Source: Chengkuizengella sp. SCS-71B (GTDB taxonomy: Bacteria > Bacillota > Bacilli > Paenibacillales > KCTC-33759). From it: a stretch of 64,000 nt of DNA. Below the pieces are notes generated by a model. It ran no database searches. It was not told where the DNA came from and saw only the letters and a list, made by a program, of their open reading frames with translations. The translations under genes and the position numbers were made by a program. This document shows, one piece after another, positions 19,142 to 30,683 of the stretch (within the stretch, counting starts at the first letter, position 1; each line of letters opens with the position of its first letter). The stretch covers positions 930,001-994,000 of the forward strand of contig NZ_JAZHSH010000001.1 of the NCBI RefSeq assembly GCF_040100845.1, in the 5' to 3' direction.

Positions 19142-20458
19142 ATGTTTTGTTATCAATGTGAACAAACGCCATCAGGTGGATGTAATGTAATTGGTGTCTG
19201 TGGTAAAAATGAAACAATTGCAAGTTTACAAGATATCATTGTTTTTGCTTTAAAAGGTATCGCAGCTTATAGAACACATGCAAATCAACTTGGATATACA
19301 GATTCTTTTGTAGATGAAACTACACATGAAGCATTATATATGACATTAACCAATTCCAATTTTAATACACAAGAACATATAGATATGGCTATGAAGGTTG
19401 GAAAAGCAGGCATTAAAGTTATGGAATTGTTAGACAAAGCGCATACAGATCGACTTGGGATACCAGAGCCTGCTATGGTTACTCAAAATAAAATTGAAGG
19501 TAAATGCATTGTAGTAACAGGACATAACTTGTTGGCATTAGAAGAATTGTTAAAACAAACAGAGGGTAGAGGTATTAATATTTATACTCATTCAGAAATG
19601 TTGCCTGCTCATGGATATCCTCATTTAAAAAAATATCCTCACTTAAAAGGAAACATTGGAAAGGCTTGGTTTGATCAAAGACGTTTGTTTGAGAAGTTTC
19701 CAGGGGCCATTTTAGCTACTACCAATTGTGTTATGCCAATTAAAGGTACTTATGCTGATCGATTCTTTTCTTATGATGTAGCAGGTTTGGAGGGTGTTCA
19801 TAAAATAAAGGGAAATGATTTTGAACCACTAATAGAGAAAGCGATTGAGTTGCCTGAGGCTAACGTTCATTCAGATGAAACATTAACCACTGGTTTCCAT
19901 CACGAAACGGTAATAGGATTAGCTCCAGAAGTAATTCAAGCTGTAAAGGACGGTAAAATTAAACGTTTCTTTGTAATTGCAGGTTGTGATGCACCAGGAA
20001 CAGGTGGAGAATATTATCGTGAGTTAGCATTATCTTTACCAAATGACACGGTAATTCTAACAACATCTTGTGGGAAATTTAGATTTAATGATGTTGATTA
20101 TGGGACAGTCCCTGGTACAGACATTCCGAGATATTTAGATTTAGGGCAATGTAATAATTCAGTTTCTACTGTGAAAATAGCCCTGGCTCTAGCAGATGCT
20201 TTTGAATGTGATGTGAATGATCTTCCTGTAAGCATCGTCTTATCATGGTTCGAGCAAAAAGCAGTGGCAATTTTATTAGGATTATTTAGCTTAGGAATTA
20301 AAGATGTTCGAATAGGTCCAAAACCACCTGAATTTATTTCAGAAGGAGTATTAAATGTGCTGCAAGATACATTTAATTTGAAACTCACAGGTACCGTTCA
20401 AGAGGACATGAAAGATATGATGGAGAACAAAACATTCCAAACTATTTCTAATCATTAA
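19142..20458 (+). CDS. hcp: Hydroxylamine reductase (hybrid cluster protein)
   Basis: A 438-residue iron-sulfur enzyme. The N-terminal cluster ligands are C3, C6, C14 and C20. The hybrid-cluster ligands lie in VIAGCDAPGTGG, TTSCGKFRFN, LGQCNNSV and the glutamate of SWFEQKA. It is shorter than E. coli Hcp (about 550 residues), as in the compact class. The enzyme reduces hydroxylamine in vitro and handles nitric oxide in vivo. A single gene with a perfect Fnr-type box upstream and a perfect palindromic terminator downstream. Confidence 0.93.
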   Translation: MFCYQCEQTPSGGCNVIGVCGKNETIASLQDIIVFALKGIAAYRTHANQLGYTDSFVDETTHEALYMTLTNSNFNTQEHIDMAMKVGKAGIKVMELLDKAHTDRLGIPEPAMVTQNKIEGKCIVVTGHNLLALEELLKQTEGRGINIYTHSEMLPAHGYPHLKKYPHLKGNIGKAWFDQRRLFEKFPGAILATTNCVMPIKGTYADRFFSYDVAGLEGVHKIKGNDFEPLIEKAIELPEANVHSDETLTTGFHHETVIGLAPEVIQAVKDGKIKRFFVIAGCDAPGTGGEYYRELALSLPNDTVILTTSCGKFRFNDVDYGTVPGTDIPRYLDLGQCNNSVSTVKIALALADAFECDVNDLPVSIVLSWFEQKAVAILLGLFSLGIKDVRIGPKPPEFISEGVLNVLQDTFNLKLTGTVQEDMKDMMENKTFQTISNH

Positions 20459-20556
20459 TGAAAATCGTTTTAATCGGAATTATATCATTAACAGAAGACG
20501 TGAGTGATTCTGTTGAATCGCCTTATTATAAGTATTTAATTTAGTTTCGAAATTAG

Positions 20557-20594
20557 CTACAAGTTAAAATTAATTTTAACTTGTAGTTTTTTTT
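20557..20594 (+). terminator. hcp terminator
   Basis: A perfect 30-base palindrome with arms CTACAAGTTAAAATT, followed by eight T residues. Confidence 0.9.
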
Positions 20595-20810
20595 TATAAA
20601 ATTTCAAATTCTAAGTTTCAACAAAAACTACCTCTAAAGAAAACTCGATGATTAGCAAGTCTAGACGAATGATAGTGTAAAGAAGTATTCATCTACCTCC
20701 TCGAGAACTCCGGTAGGAGTTTTTATGCACTTGAGATTAATGTTTTTCCAAGGTTAAAAAAAGTACAAGTACTTTCTAAACAAAAACGTATAAAAAATAT
20801 AAAAAAAGAC

Positions 20811-20839
20811 TTTATTGCAAAGAGGGGTTAAGTTATAAT
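20811..20839 (+). promoter_or_regulatory. suf operon promoter
   Basis: TATAAT at 20834-20839 with TTTATT at 20811-20816, spacing 17. The -10 is perfect and the -35 weak, which suggests help from a regulator or a moderate basal level. Confidence 0.6.
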
Positions 20840-20851
20840 AAAATTAATCAT

Positions 20852-20878
20852 TGAGAATCACTGAGAATCATTTGAGAA
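20852..20878 (+). promoter_or_regulatory. Direct repeats, operator candidate for suf
   Basis: TGAGAATCA at 20852 and 20862 and TGAGAA at 20873, spaced 10-11 bp, one helical turn. They lie just downstream of the promoter, where a repressor would block transcription. The repeat resembles the GATAAT hexamers of Fur boxes (GAGAATCATT against GATAATCATT), so iron-dependent control is a reasonable guess. Confidence 0.45.
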
Positions 20879-20935
20879 CTATTATTATATAGTTTTCATT
20901 TTAAAAATAAAAAGATGTTGGAGGGAACATTAGCA

Positions 20936-21769
20936 ATGAGTAATTCACCAAAGTTTGTCATCGATGGATTAAAAGCGACTATCGAAAACAAAGAGATTTT
21001 AAAAGGGATCAATCTTGAAATTAACGGTGGCGAAGTCCATGCTATTATGGGTCCAAATGGTACTGGTAAAAGCACCTTGGCCTCAGCAATCATGGGACAC
21101 CCAAAATATGAAGTAACGGAAGGAACAGCAACACTAAATGGTGAAGATTTGCTTGACATGGAAGTTGACGAAAGAGCACGCGCAGGTGTGTTTTTAGCAA
21201 TGCAATATCCAAGTGAAATCACAGGAGTAACGAATGCAGATTTCTTGCGTAGTGCAATGAATGCTAAACGTGAAGAAGGCGATGAAATTTCTTTGATCAA
21301 GTTCATTCGTAAAATGGAAGGTAAAATGGGCGAACTTGAAATGAATCCTGAATTCATGCACCGTTATTTGAATGAAGGTTTCTCTGGTGGAGAAAAAAAG
21401 AGAAACGAAATTTTACAAATGGCAATGTTAGATCCTAGTGTTGTTATTTTAGATGAAATTGATTCTGGTCTTGATATTGATGCTTTGAAAATTGTTGCAG
21501 ATGGTGTAAACAACATGCGCAGTGAGGAAAGAGGATTTTTGATTATTACTCACTATCAGCGTTTACTTGACTACATTACACCAGATTTTGTACATGTAAT
21601 GATGCAAGGTCGAATCGTTAAATCAGGTGGTCCTGAATTAGCAAAGCGTTTAGAAAGCGAAGGTTACGATTGGATCAAAGAAGAATTAGGCATTGAAGAC
21701 GAAACTGTAGGTCAAGAAGAAGAAGAATTTAAAATGCCAATGAATACAGTGGCACCTGAGTTCAAATAA
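20936..21769 (+). CDS. sufC: Fe-S cluster assembly ATPase SufC
   Basis: A 277-residue ABC ATPase of the SUF system; it drives the SufBCD scaffold. Walker A is GPNGTGKST, the signature [10 protein letters not shown] and Walker [13 protein letters not shown], all as in SufC. Start is ATG 20936 after TTGGAGGGA; the ATG at 20915 precedes that site and is rejected. About 15 extra acidic-to-polar residues lie at the C-terminus compared with the usual 260. First gene of sufCDSUB. Confidence 0.96.
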   Translation: MSNSPKFVIDGLKATIENKEILKGINLEINGGEVHAIMGPNGTGKSTLASAIMGHPKYEVTEGTATLNGEDLLDMEVDERARAGVFLAMQYPSEITGVTNADFLRSAMNAKREEGDEISLIKFIRKMEGKMGELEMNPEFMHRYLNEGFSGGEKKRNEILQMAMLDPSVVILDEIDSGLDIDALKIVADGVNNMRSEERGFLIITHYQRLLDYITPDFVHVMMQGRIVKSGGPELAKRLESEGYDWIKEELGIEDETVGQEEEEFKMPMNTVAPEFK

Positions 21770-21785
21770 GTAGGAGGAATTTTGT

Positions 21786-24716
<2,931 letters not shown>

Positions 24717-24807
24717 TAAGATTATACCCAAAAAAGTGAAACAGAGATTAGAAGTTAAAAGTTAGATTTAGAATAGAAGTTTAAATATTTTAAGGAGGTA
24801 AAATGTA

Positions 24808-26205
24808 ATGGCTAAAAAAATGCCGGAAATGGAAGAATATCAATATGGATTTAAAGATGAACATAAAGCGATATTCCAAACAGGTAAAGGATTAACAGCA
24901 GAAATTGTTACAGAAATTTCTCGCCAAAAAAATGAACCTCAGTGGATGTTGGATTTCCGCTTAAAGTCATTAGCTCAGTTTCAAAAAATGCCTATGCCTG
25001 ACTGGGGCGGAGATATGGATGAATTGAATTTTGATGACATCCAATATTATGTAAAACCATCTGAGAAACAAGGGAAAACTTGGGAAGAAGTACCATCTGA
25101 AATTAAAGAAACATTTGATAAATTAGGTATTCCAGAAGCAGAGCAAAAATTCTTAGCAGGGGTTTCAGCACAGTATGAATCTGAAGTGGTTTATCACAGC
25201 ATGCAAAAAGAATTGGAAGACCAGGGTGTTATTTTTATGGATACCGATACAGCTTTACGTGAACATCCAGAAATTTTAAAAGAACACTTTGCGACTGTTA
25301 TACCTCCTGCAGATAACAAATTTGCAGCTTTGAACAGTGCGGTTTGGTCTGGAGGAAGTTTTATTTATGTTCCAAAAGGAGTGAAATGTGAAGTACCTTT
25401 ACAAGCATATTTCCGTATTAACTCTGAAAACATGGGACAATTTGAGCGTACTTTAATTATTGCCGATGAGGGTAGTTTCGTTCATTACGTTGAGGGTTGT
25501 ACAGCTCCTGTGTACAGCACAAACTCACTTCATAGTGCAGTAGTTGAAATCATTTGTAAAAAAGATTCTCGTGTTCGTTATACTACGATTCAAAACTGGG
25601 CGCCAAACATTTTTAACCTAGTTACAAAACGTGCGGTTGCCGAAGAAAATGCAACGATGGAATGGGTAGATGGAAACATCGGTTCTAAATTAACAATGAA
25701 ATACCCAGCGGTTGTATTAAAAGGTGAAGGTGCAAAAGGGAATGTATTATCCATTGCAGTAGCAGGTAAAGGTCAGCATCAGGATGCAGGTGCAAAAATG
25801 ACTCATCTTGCTCCAAACACAACTTCAACGATTGTATCTAAGTCCATCAGTAAACATGGTGGTAAAGTAACTTATCGTGGTTTGACTTCATTTGGAAGAA
25901 ATTCAGAAGGCTCCAAGGCAAATATACAATGTGATACCCTCATATTGGATAATGAGTCTACATCAGATACAATTCCTTATAATGAAGTCAAGAATGATAA
26001 CATTACTTTAGAACATGAAGCAACAGTATCTAAGGTTTCTGAGGATCAATTGTTCTACTTAATGAGTAGAGGGTTAACTGAATCTGAGGCAACACAAATG
26101 ATCGTAATGGGATTCATCGAGCCATTTACAAAGGAACTTCCAATGGAATATGCAGTTGAAATGAATAGACTGATAAAATTCGAAATGGAAGGTAGTATCG
26201 GTTAA
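24808..26205 (+). CDS. sufB: Fe-S cluster assembly protein SufB
   Basis: A 465-residue scaffold subunit that builds the cluster with SufC and SufD. Motifs include [33 protein letters not shown] (split over residues about 178-198), HYVEGCTAP and [27 protein letters not shown] precedes the start. It is the last suf gene, and the prophage begins within 60 bp of its stop. Confidence 0.96.
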   Translation: MAKKMPEMEEYQYGFKDEHKAIFQTGKGLTAEIVTEISRQKNEPQWMLDFRLKSLAQFQKMPMPDWGGDMDELNFDDIQYYVKPSEKQGKTWEEVPSEIKETFDKLGIPEAEQKFLAGVSAQYESEVVYHSMQKELEDQGVIFMDTDTALREHPEILKEHFATVIPPADNKFAALNSAVWSGGSFIYVPKGVKCEVPLQAYFRINSENMGQFERTLIIADEGSFVHYVEGCTAPVYSTNSLHSAVVEIICKKDSRVRYTTIQNWAPNIFNLVTKRAVAEENATMEWVDGNIGSKLTMKYPAVVLKGEGAKGNVLSIAVAGKGQHQDAGAKMTHLAPNTTSTIVSKSISKHGGKVTYRGLTSFGRNSEGSKANIQCDTLILDNESTSDTIPYNEVKNDNITLEHEATVSKVSEDQLFYLMSRGLTESEATQMIVMGFIEPFTKELPMEYAVEMNRLIKFEMEGSIG

Positions 26206-26268
26206 GCTTTATATATCAAGATCTTCATGGTGCGGAAGTGGGGTTTGCCCATGATTTGCCCATGATTT
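26206..26268. repeat. Prophage left boundary with tandem TTTGCCCATGA
   Basis: Between sufB and the integrase stop there are two adjoining copies of TTTGCCCATGA (26244-26254 and 26255-26265) plus TTT. The host-prophage junction (attL) must lie in or near this 62-bp stretch, since sufB is intact and the integrase points towards it. The core cannot be fixed without the right junction, which is beyond the window. Confidence 0.5.
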
Positions 26269-27418
26269 AATTCTCAACATATTTTTCATAAAGAGTTAAA
26301 GCATCATCTTCAATTTTTTTAGTAACATGTAAATACGTGTCTGCTGTGACTTTCACACTTGCGTGTCCTAGTCTCTCAGACACGTATTTTATATTTGCTC
26401 CAGCCTCTAACAAATGCACAGCATGTGTATGACGTAATGCATGAGGGGAAAGGATAGGAAGTTCAGCTCTTTTACATACTTTTTTAAAATATTCTCTGAC
26501 AACATTAGTGCGGAGCCATCTACCATCATGTTGGTGGAAGATGATGTTATCTGTTGTTTTTTTATAATTTTCATACTTTAAGTACACTTCTTTTTGATTG
26601 ATTTTATGTCGTTTTATTAACTTTATCATATAACCATCAAGTTTAATTTCTCGATTACTCGATTTTGATTTAGGTGTAGATATATATGGTTTTGAATTAA
26701 TTGGATATACCAATGTTTTATTGATGGTCAAAGTACCAAATTCATAATTTAAATCATCCCAAGTTAATGCTAGTGCTTCACCAATTCTCATACCTGTTCT
26801 TGCAAGAAGATTAAACAAAACATAATACTGAATGGATAATTTGTATTTAGCATTTTTTACGGGTTTAGTATTACTTAAAAAATCATCTAATTGCTGCTTG
26901 GTAAAAAAACTTACTTTGTTTGATTTCTCAATATCTTTAGGGATCTTTATTTTAACTAACGGGTTTTCTCTTATGATCTTAAATTCATGAACAGCATCGT
27001 GTAAGGCAGTACTCATAATACTGTGGATTCTCCTTACAGTTCCTTCACTATAATGTCCTCTTAGCTCATTAATCCATTTTTGATATTCAGAACGAGTTAT
27101 ATCTTTCAGTCGATATTTACCCCATCGAGGGATAATATTCAGTCTTACATTACGTTCTTGAACTGAGTAAGTTATAGGTTTAACGTATGGTTTTTTATAA
27201 ATTTCTAACCACTCTTTAAAATATTTTTCAACAGGTTCGTTTCCATTTTCACTAAATCCGTAATAATGAATCTTTGTTTCTGCCTCATTAGCTGCTATTT
27301 GTGCTTCTTTTTTAGTTCTAAAACCTCCTTTCATCTTCTCTCTTTGTTTCCTGCTTTCTCGATCAGTATAAACGATACGATATTCCCATTTAGAACCCCT
27401 TTTTCTAAATGAAGCCAT
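26267..27418 (-). CDS. int: Phage tyrosine integrase
   Basis: A 383-residue site-specific recombinase. N-terminal AP2-like arm-binding domain (about 1-55), SAM-like core-binding domain (about 60-165), then the catalytic domain with Arg in ARTGMRIGEAL, HALRH, the GH of RLGHASVKVT and the tyrosine of ADTYLHV. It integrates and excises the prophage. It lies at the host junction and points outward, the usual layout. Confidence 0.95.
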   Translation of the reverse strand: MASFRKRGSKWEYRIVYTDRESRKQREKMKGGFRTKKEAQIAANEAETKIHYYGFSENGNEPVEKYFKEWLEIYKKPYVKPITYSVQERNVRLNIIPRWGKYRLKDITRSEYQKWINELRGHYSEGTVRRIHSIMSTALHDAVHEFKIIRENPLVKIKIPKDIEKSNKVSFFTKQQLDDFLSNTKPVKNAKYKLSIQYYVLFNLLARTGMRIGEALALTWDDLNYEFGTLTINKTLVYPINSKPYISTPKSKSSNREIKLDGYMIKLIKRHKINQKEVYLKYENYKKTTDNIIFHQHDGRWLRTNVVREYFKKVCKRAELPILSPHALRHTHAVHLLEAGANIKYVSERLGHASVKVTADTYLHVTKKIEDDALTLYEKYVEN

Positions 27419-27439
27419 CTAAAATCCTCCTTCTAATAT

Positions 27440-27835
27440 TTAGTCTTCTTTCAAATCGTCTTCAAGCATTGCTTCCATCACTTTTAAAACTTTTTCTTTT
27501 TCTTTTTTACTCAGAGGAACACCATTAAATAAAATTTCTGAATCATCTTCTAAAATAACTTTAAAGTCTGTTTTGGAATGGTTTAGATTAGATCCGCTAA
27601 TTAAATCATTTTTATTTACCTGTATATGATGTTCAACAGGTTCGTTACCTACAATTTCGTTTATGTCAACTTTAAAGAAATCACATAATTTTTCGAGCAT
27701 ATCAAAACGAGGTTTAGCTATGTTGTTTTCCCAAGAATTATACCTACCTCTCTGTATGCCAAGTTTTTCAGCCACCTCATACTGGCTTAAACCTCTTTTA
27801 TTACGAAGATTTTTTAATCGTTGTCCAAGTTTCAT
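27440..27835 (-). CDS. cI-like phage repressor (XRE family)
   Basis: A 131-residue protein: residues 1-62 are an XRE helix-turn-helix (LSQYEVAEKLGIQRGRYNSWE), and the acidic C-terminal part has no peptidase motif. It is divergent from the cro-like gene, with an operator between them. It probably keeps lysogeny, but lacks an evident LexA-type self-cleavage domain, so induction may go through the antirepressor or another protease. Confidence 0.82.
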   Translation of the reverse strand: MKLGQRLKNLRNKRGLSQYEVAEKLGIQRGRYNSWENNIAKPRFDMLEKLCDFFKVDINEIVGNEPVEHHIQVNKNDLISGSNLNHSKTDFKVILEDDSEILFNGVPLSKKEKEKVLKVMEAMLEDDLKED

Positions 27836-27877
27836 AATATTTATACCCCCTAGAAAAAATAATTTTCCACTTTTGGG

Positions 27878-27907
27878 TTGATGGATAGTTTAATTATCCG
27901 TTATAAT
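27878..27907 (+). promoter_or_regulatory. Early rightward promoter with operator O1 in its spacer
   Basis: TTGATG (27878-27883) and TATAAT (27902-27907) are 18 bp apart. GATAGTTTAATTATC (27884-27898) fills the spacer, so a bound repressor would occlude RNA polymerase. It is the first of four related sites. Confidence 0.75.
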
Positions 27908-27936
27908 CAAATTACCAAAAGGTGGTGATGCATAAA

Positions 27937-28152
27937 ATGTCAAAAAAAAGGTGCTTTTTATCAAAATGTCGTAAAGAAAAAGGTACTCAAAAAAAAGTTG
28001 CTTTTGACAACGGAATATCTACTGTTTATCTACGAATGATTGAAAATGGGACGTTTACCCCTGGCAGGGACTTGATGTTTAAGTTGTGTTCGTATTTTGA
28101 TCAACCGGCAGAAAAACTGTTTCCAGACTATTTTGAAGAAATGGTTATTTAG
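27937..28152 (+). CDS. Cro-like small XRE regulator
   Basis: A 71-residue XRE-type protein (KEKGTQKKVAFDNGISTVYLRMIENG) ending soon after the HTH domain, as in Cro-like proteins. I prefer ATG 27937 with AAAGGTGG eleven bases upstream; in-frame starts at 27922 and 27928 overlap that site. Operators lie on both sides of the gene. Confidence 0.78.
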   Translation: MSKKRCFLSKCRKEKGTQKKVAFDNGISTVYLRMIENGTFTPGRDLMFKLCSYFDQPAEKLFPDYFEEMVI

Positions 28153-28165
28153 TGACGCCAAAAGC

Positions 28166-28260
28166 GATAATTTAATTATCTATTAGTTATTATAGATAAT
28201 TAAATTTAACAAGTCAACAGAAAGTTTTATTTTTTTATCCGAATTGATAATTTATTTATC
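28166..28260. promoter_or_regulatory. Operator cluster O2-O4
   Basis: O2 at 28166-28180 is the perfect palindrome GATAATTTAATTATC. O3 at 28195-28209 (GATAATTAAATTTAA) and O4 at 28246-28260 (GATAATTTATTTATC) are near copies. Together with O1 they form a set of repressor or Cro binding sites around the cro-like gene. Confidence 0.7.
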
Positions 28261-28291
28261 CACATCTTATAAATTAAAGGAATGATTTTAT

Positions 28292-28579
28292 ATGAAAAAT
28301 ACACAAATGCCTTTTATAACCGTAAATGTTGACGAAGGAGAAGTTAAGGAGTTATGCAATCAAAAAATATTAGAGTTAGTAAAAGAAGCTGACGTTGAGT
28401 TTGTGTTTTGGGATAGAAAAGAATTAATGAAGAGAACTTGTATGAGTTGGGACTCTATTCAGGAAAAATTCTTTAGTGATCCAAGATTCATTAAAAGGAA
28501 AATAGGTCAAAAATGGTACTTCCCCGCAAGAGAAACAAGAGAGTTCTTAGTTAAATGGTTAGAGGAGCAAGTTTATTAA
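28292..28579 (+). CDS. DUF771 family phage protein
   Basis: A 95-residue early phage protein. It fits DUF771: a predicted helix-turn-helix-like half (KELMKRTCMSWDSIQEKFF) and the C-terminal KWYFPARETREFLVKWL. Family members resemble excisionase-type DNA-binding proteins; the role is not established. Operator O4 ends 32 bp upstream. Confidence 0.75.
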   Translation: MKNTQMPFITVNVDEGEVKELCNQKILELVKEADVEFVFWDRKELMKRTCMSWDSIQEKFFSDPRFIKRKIGQKWYFPARETREFLVKWLEEQVY

Positions 28580-28620
28580 TTTCTCACTCTCAAATCTATC
28601 AAATAAAGGAAGGTGAAAGA

Positions 28621-28809
28621 ATGAATCAATTACAAGAATATGCAGTGTACAGAGGTGATGAGCTTGTATGTATCGGTACTAAAGAAGAATGTGCAAAAAA
28701 ATTAAACGTGCAGCCTAAATATATCTATTGGCTTACAACGCCAACAGCAAAAAGGCAATTGGCTAAAAGGAAACATCCTGAAAAATGTACAGTCGCTTTA
28801 CGGTTATGA
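28621..28809 (+). CDS. Small phage protein
   Basis: A 62-residue protein, with ATG 28621 after AAAGGAAGGTG. The frame is open from 28555 but without a better site. It has a short helix-turn-helix-like segment (CAKKLNVQPKYIYWLTTP) and is basic at its C-terminus, so DNA binding is possible. Unrecognised by name. Confidence 0.65.
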   Translation: MNQLQEYAVYRGDELVCIGTKEECAKKLNVQPKYIYWLTTPTAKRQLAKRKHPEKCTVALRL

Positions 28810-28838
28810 AATTACTAAATGAAGGGAGGTGAAAGAGA

Positions 28839-29549
28839 ATGAATCAATTAGTATACATCGAAAATGATCGAGTTGTAACAGACAGTTTAACAGTAGCAGA
28901 TGTGTTTAAAAAATCACACGATAAAGTCTTACGTGACATAAGAGAGTTAGAATGTAGTGAAGAATTTCGACTCGCCAATTTTGGAGAGTCCTCATACACC
29001 AATCAACAAAACAAACAAATGCCAAAATACTTAATCACTCAAGATGGATTTTCATTCTTAGTTATGGGGTACACAGGGAAAAAGGCTGCTCAGTTTAAAG
29101 AAAAGTACATTAATGAGTTCAATCGTATGAAAAACCAAATTCAAAATCAAATAGACTCTTATATGATTGACGATCCAGTAACAAGAGCACAGAAATGGAT
29201 TGAAGAGCAGAGAGAAAAACAGTTGTTACAAGACAAAATTGAATTGGACAAGCCTAAGGTTGAAGCACATGACAGATTTTTAAGTGCTGAGAATAATCAA
29301 AAAATGAATCATGTAGCAAAATCCTTAGGAGTAGGAAGAAACACTCTATTCAAATTTTTAAGAAAAGAAAAAGTACTAATGGCAGATAACACCCCATATC
29401 AACGTTATATAGATCGAGGTTATTTCATTGTAAAAGAAAGAACAGTAAAGATGGGGGAAGATGAAGTAAATACCGTTCAGACATATGTAACAGCTAAAGG
29501 AGTTGACTATATAGATAAGTTAGTGAGTGAGAAAGGAGAGATAGCATGA
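28839..29549 (+). CDS. Rha-family antirepressor with KilAC domain
   Basis: A 236-residue protein. Residues 1-95 match the phage regulator Rha domain (VADVFKKSHDKVLRDIREL, YLITQDGFSFLVMGYTG), and residues about 130-230 match the KilAC antirepressor domain (NQKMNHVAKSLGVGRNTLFKFLRKE). It would interfere with the repressor during induction. A strong GGGAGGTG site precedes it; its stop overlaps the next start. Confidence 0.88.
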   Translation: MNQLVYIENDRVVTDSLTVADVFKKSHDKVLRDIRELECSEEFRLANFGESSYTNQQNKQMPKYLITQDGFSFLVMGYTGKKAAQFKEKYINEFNRMKNQIQNQIDSYMIDDPVTRAQKWIEEQREKQLLQDKIELDKPKVEAHDRFLSAENNQKMNHVAKSLGVGRNTLFKFLRKEKVLMADNTPYQRYIDRGYFIVKERTVKMGEDEVNTVQTYVTAKGVDYIDKLVSEKGEIA

Positions 29550-29806
29550 CAATACACCTAATAGACAACCTTTACTTACGAAGTGACGAGAGAAACTTCA
29601 TTATTGCTAAAAAAACAGGAGAAGATAAATTTCTAAATACTAACTACTTCTCAAAGTTAGATTCCTTGCTCAAATTTTTACTAAACATGAAGCTTCAGGA
29701 ATCAGACTCCAAAACACTAAAAGAACTTTTTAACGAATACTTAAAACTTGCTGATACCATAACGTTGGCTGTAGGACAGATTAAGACGAAAGGAGAGATA
29801 GCATGA
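29546..29806 (+). CDS. Hypothetical early phage protein
   Basis: An 86-residue unrecognised protein with start and stop both overlapping neighbours as ATGA. The repeated ribosome-site context GGAGAGATAGCATGA occurs before this gene and the next, as if part of a duplicated unit. Largely helical. Confidence 0.65.
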   Translation: MTIHLIDNLYLRSDERNFIIAKKTGEDKFLNTNYFSKLDSLLKFLLNMKLQESDSKTLKELFNEYLKLADTITLAVGQIKTKGEIA

Positions 29807-30000
29807 AGCCTAACTTAGACCGATTTGCAGAAATTTATGAAACGCCAGTGTTTGAAACAGTAGATCACTTAAATACATGCGGATGTGGAAATCAAGCAGA
29901 ATGGTTAGTTTACAAAGATAAACAACCTCATTGTAAAGAGTGCTTTAAAGATGCAACTGAATGTGGTGATGTGGTGGAGGTGAAATATTTATGCACTTGA
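29803..30000 (+). CDS. Small phage protein with zinc-ribbon-like cysteines
   Basis: A 65-residue protein with a CGCG knuckle near residue 27 and CKEC near 46, spaced as in a zinc ribbon. It overlaps both neighbours and is unrecognised by name. Confidence 0.65.
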   Translation: MKPNLDRFAEIYETPVFETVDHLNTCGCGNQAEWLVYKDKQPHCKECFKDATECGDVVEVKYLCT

Positions 30001-30359
30001 ATGTAACAAAAATACTAGATCAGATTAAAAAGCAGTTAGTTTCTCAGATTGATGAATACATTGAAACTTATCCAGCAGAGCCAAAAATTTTACTCATGGA
30101 AATAGACGATAATAAAGAATTTTGGATGCTTGATAATGGGTGGAAAAGTATGAGGTTTGAATATGAACATGTTGAATTTAGTTTTTTGGAATTATGTAAT
30201 TTTATAGAGTTACTTCATGGGGTAGAAGTAGAAAAGAAATTTATATCTGAAATTACTGAGGAAGTAAGAAAGATAACTGAAGGTAGAGTTAAAGTATTTA
30301 TTTATCAATGTATGGTAGATGAAAAAGAAAAGGCGAGCTGCGCCAACAGCATCGCTTAG
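29991..30359 (+). CDS. Hypothetical early phage protein
   Basis: A 122-residue unrecognised protein with GTGGAGGTG before ATG 29991, overlapping the upstream gene by ten bases. It is acidic and mixed alpha/beta with no known motif. Confidence 0.6.
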   Translation: MHLNVTKILDQIKKQLVSQIDEYIETYPAEPKILLMEIDDNKEFWMLDNGWKSMRFEYEHVEFSFLELCNFIELLHGVEVEKKFISEITEEVRKITEGRVKVFIYQCMVDEKEKASCANSIA

Positions 30360-30430
30360 AACTAAAAAAAAAATTTAATTAGAGGTCATTATAACATTAT
30401 TTTTAAAATTTTGAAAGGTGGATGTTATTT

Positions 30431-30682
30431 ATGAAAGCAACTGGAATGGTAAGAAAAGTTGATGAATTAGGAAGAGTTGTAATCCCTATGGAGTTAAGAA
30501 GAACGCTTGGTATCGCAGAAAAAGATCCTATGGAGATATTTACTACTGAAGATTCGATTGTATTAAAGAAATATGCACCAGGTTGTGAGTTCTGTGGTGA
30601 CTTAGATATAAAAGTAGTTCTGAATGGTAAACAGGTATGTAATGAGTGTGTTTCAACCGTAGCTGAGAAAGCAGGTGCTTAA
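30431..30682 (+). CDS. AbrB-family regulator with zinc-ribbon tail
   Basis: An 83-residue protein: residues 1-45 are a SpoVT/AbrB swapped-hairpin domain (KATGMVRKVDELGRVVIPMELRRTLGI), followed by a C-x2-C...C-x2-C tail (CEFCGD, CNECV). AAAGGTGG is nine bases before ATG 30431. It likely binds DNA as a dimer or tetramer in early phage control, or acts as an AbrB competitor. Confidence 0.88.
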   Translation: MKATGMVRKVDELGRVVIPMELRRTLGIAEKDPMEIFTTEDSIVLKKYAPGCEFCGDLDIKVVLNGKQVCNECVSTVAEKAGA

Positions 30683-30683
30683 T

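Larger units (their letters stand above)
20595..20935. other. Leader region of the suf operon
   Basis: No gene in 341 bp. It contains a short hairpin with AACTCC and GGAGTT arms followed by T4 (20706-20725), which could be a leader terminator or the end of a small RNA, then the suf promoter and direct repeats listed separately, and GGAGGGA before sufC. Confidence 0.6.
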
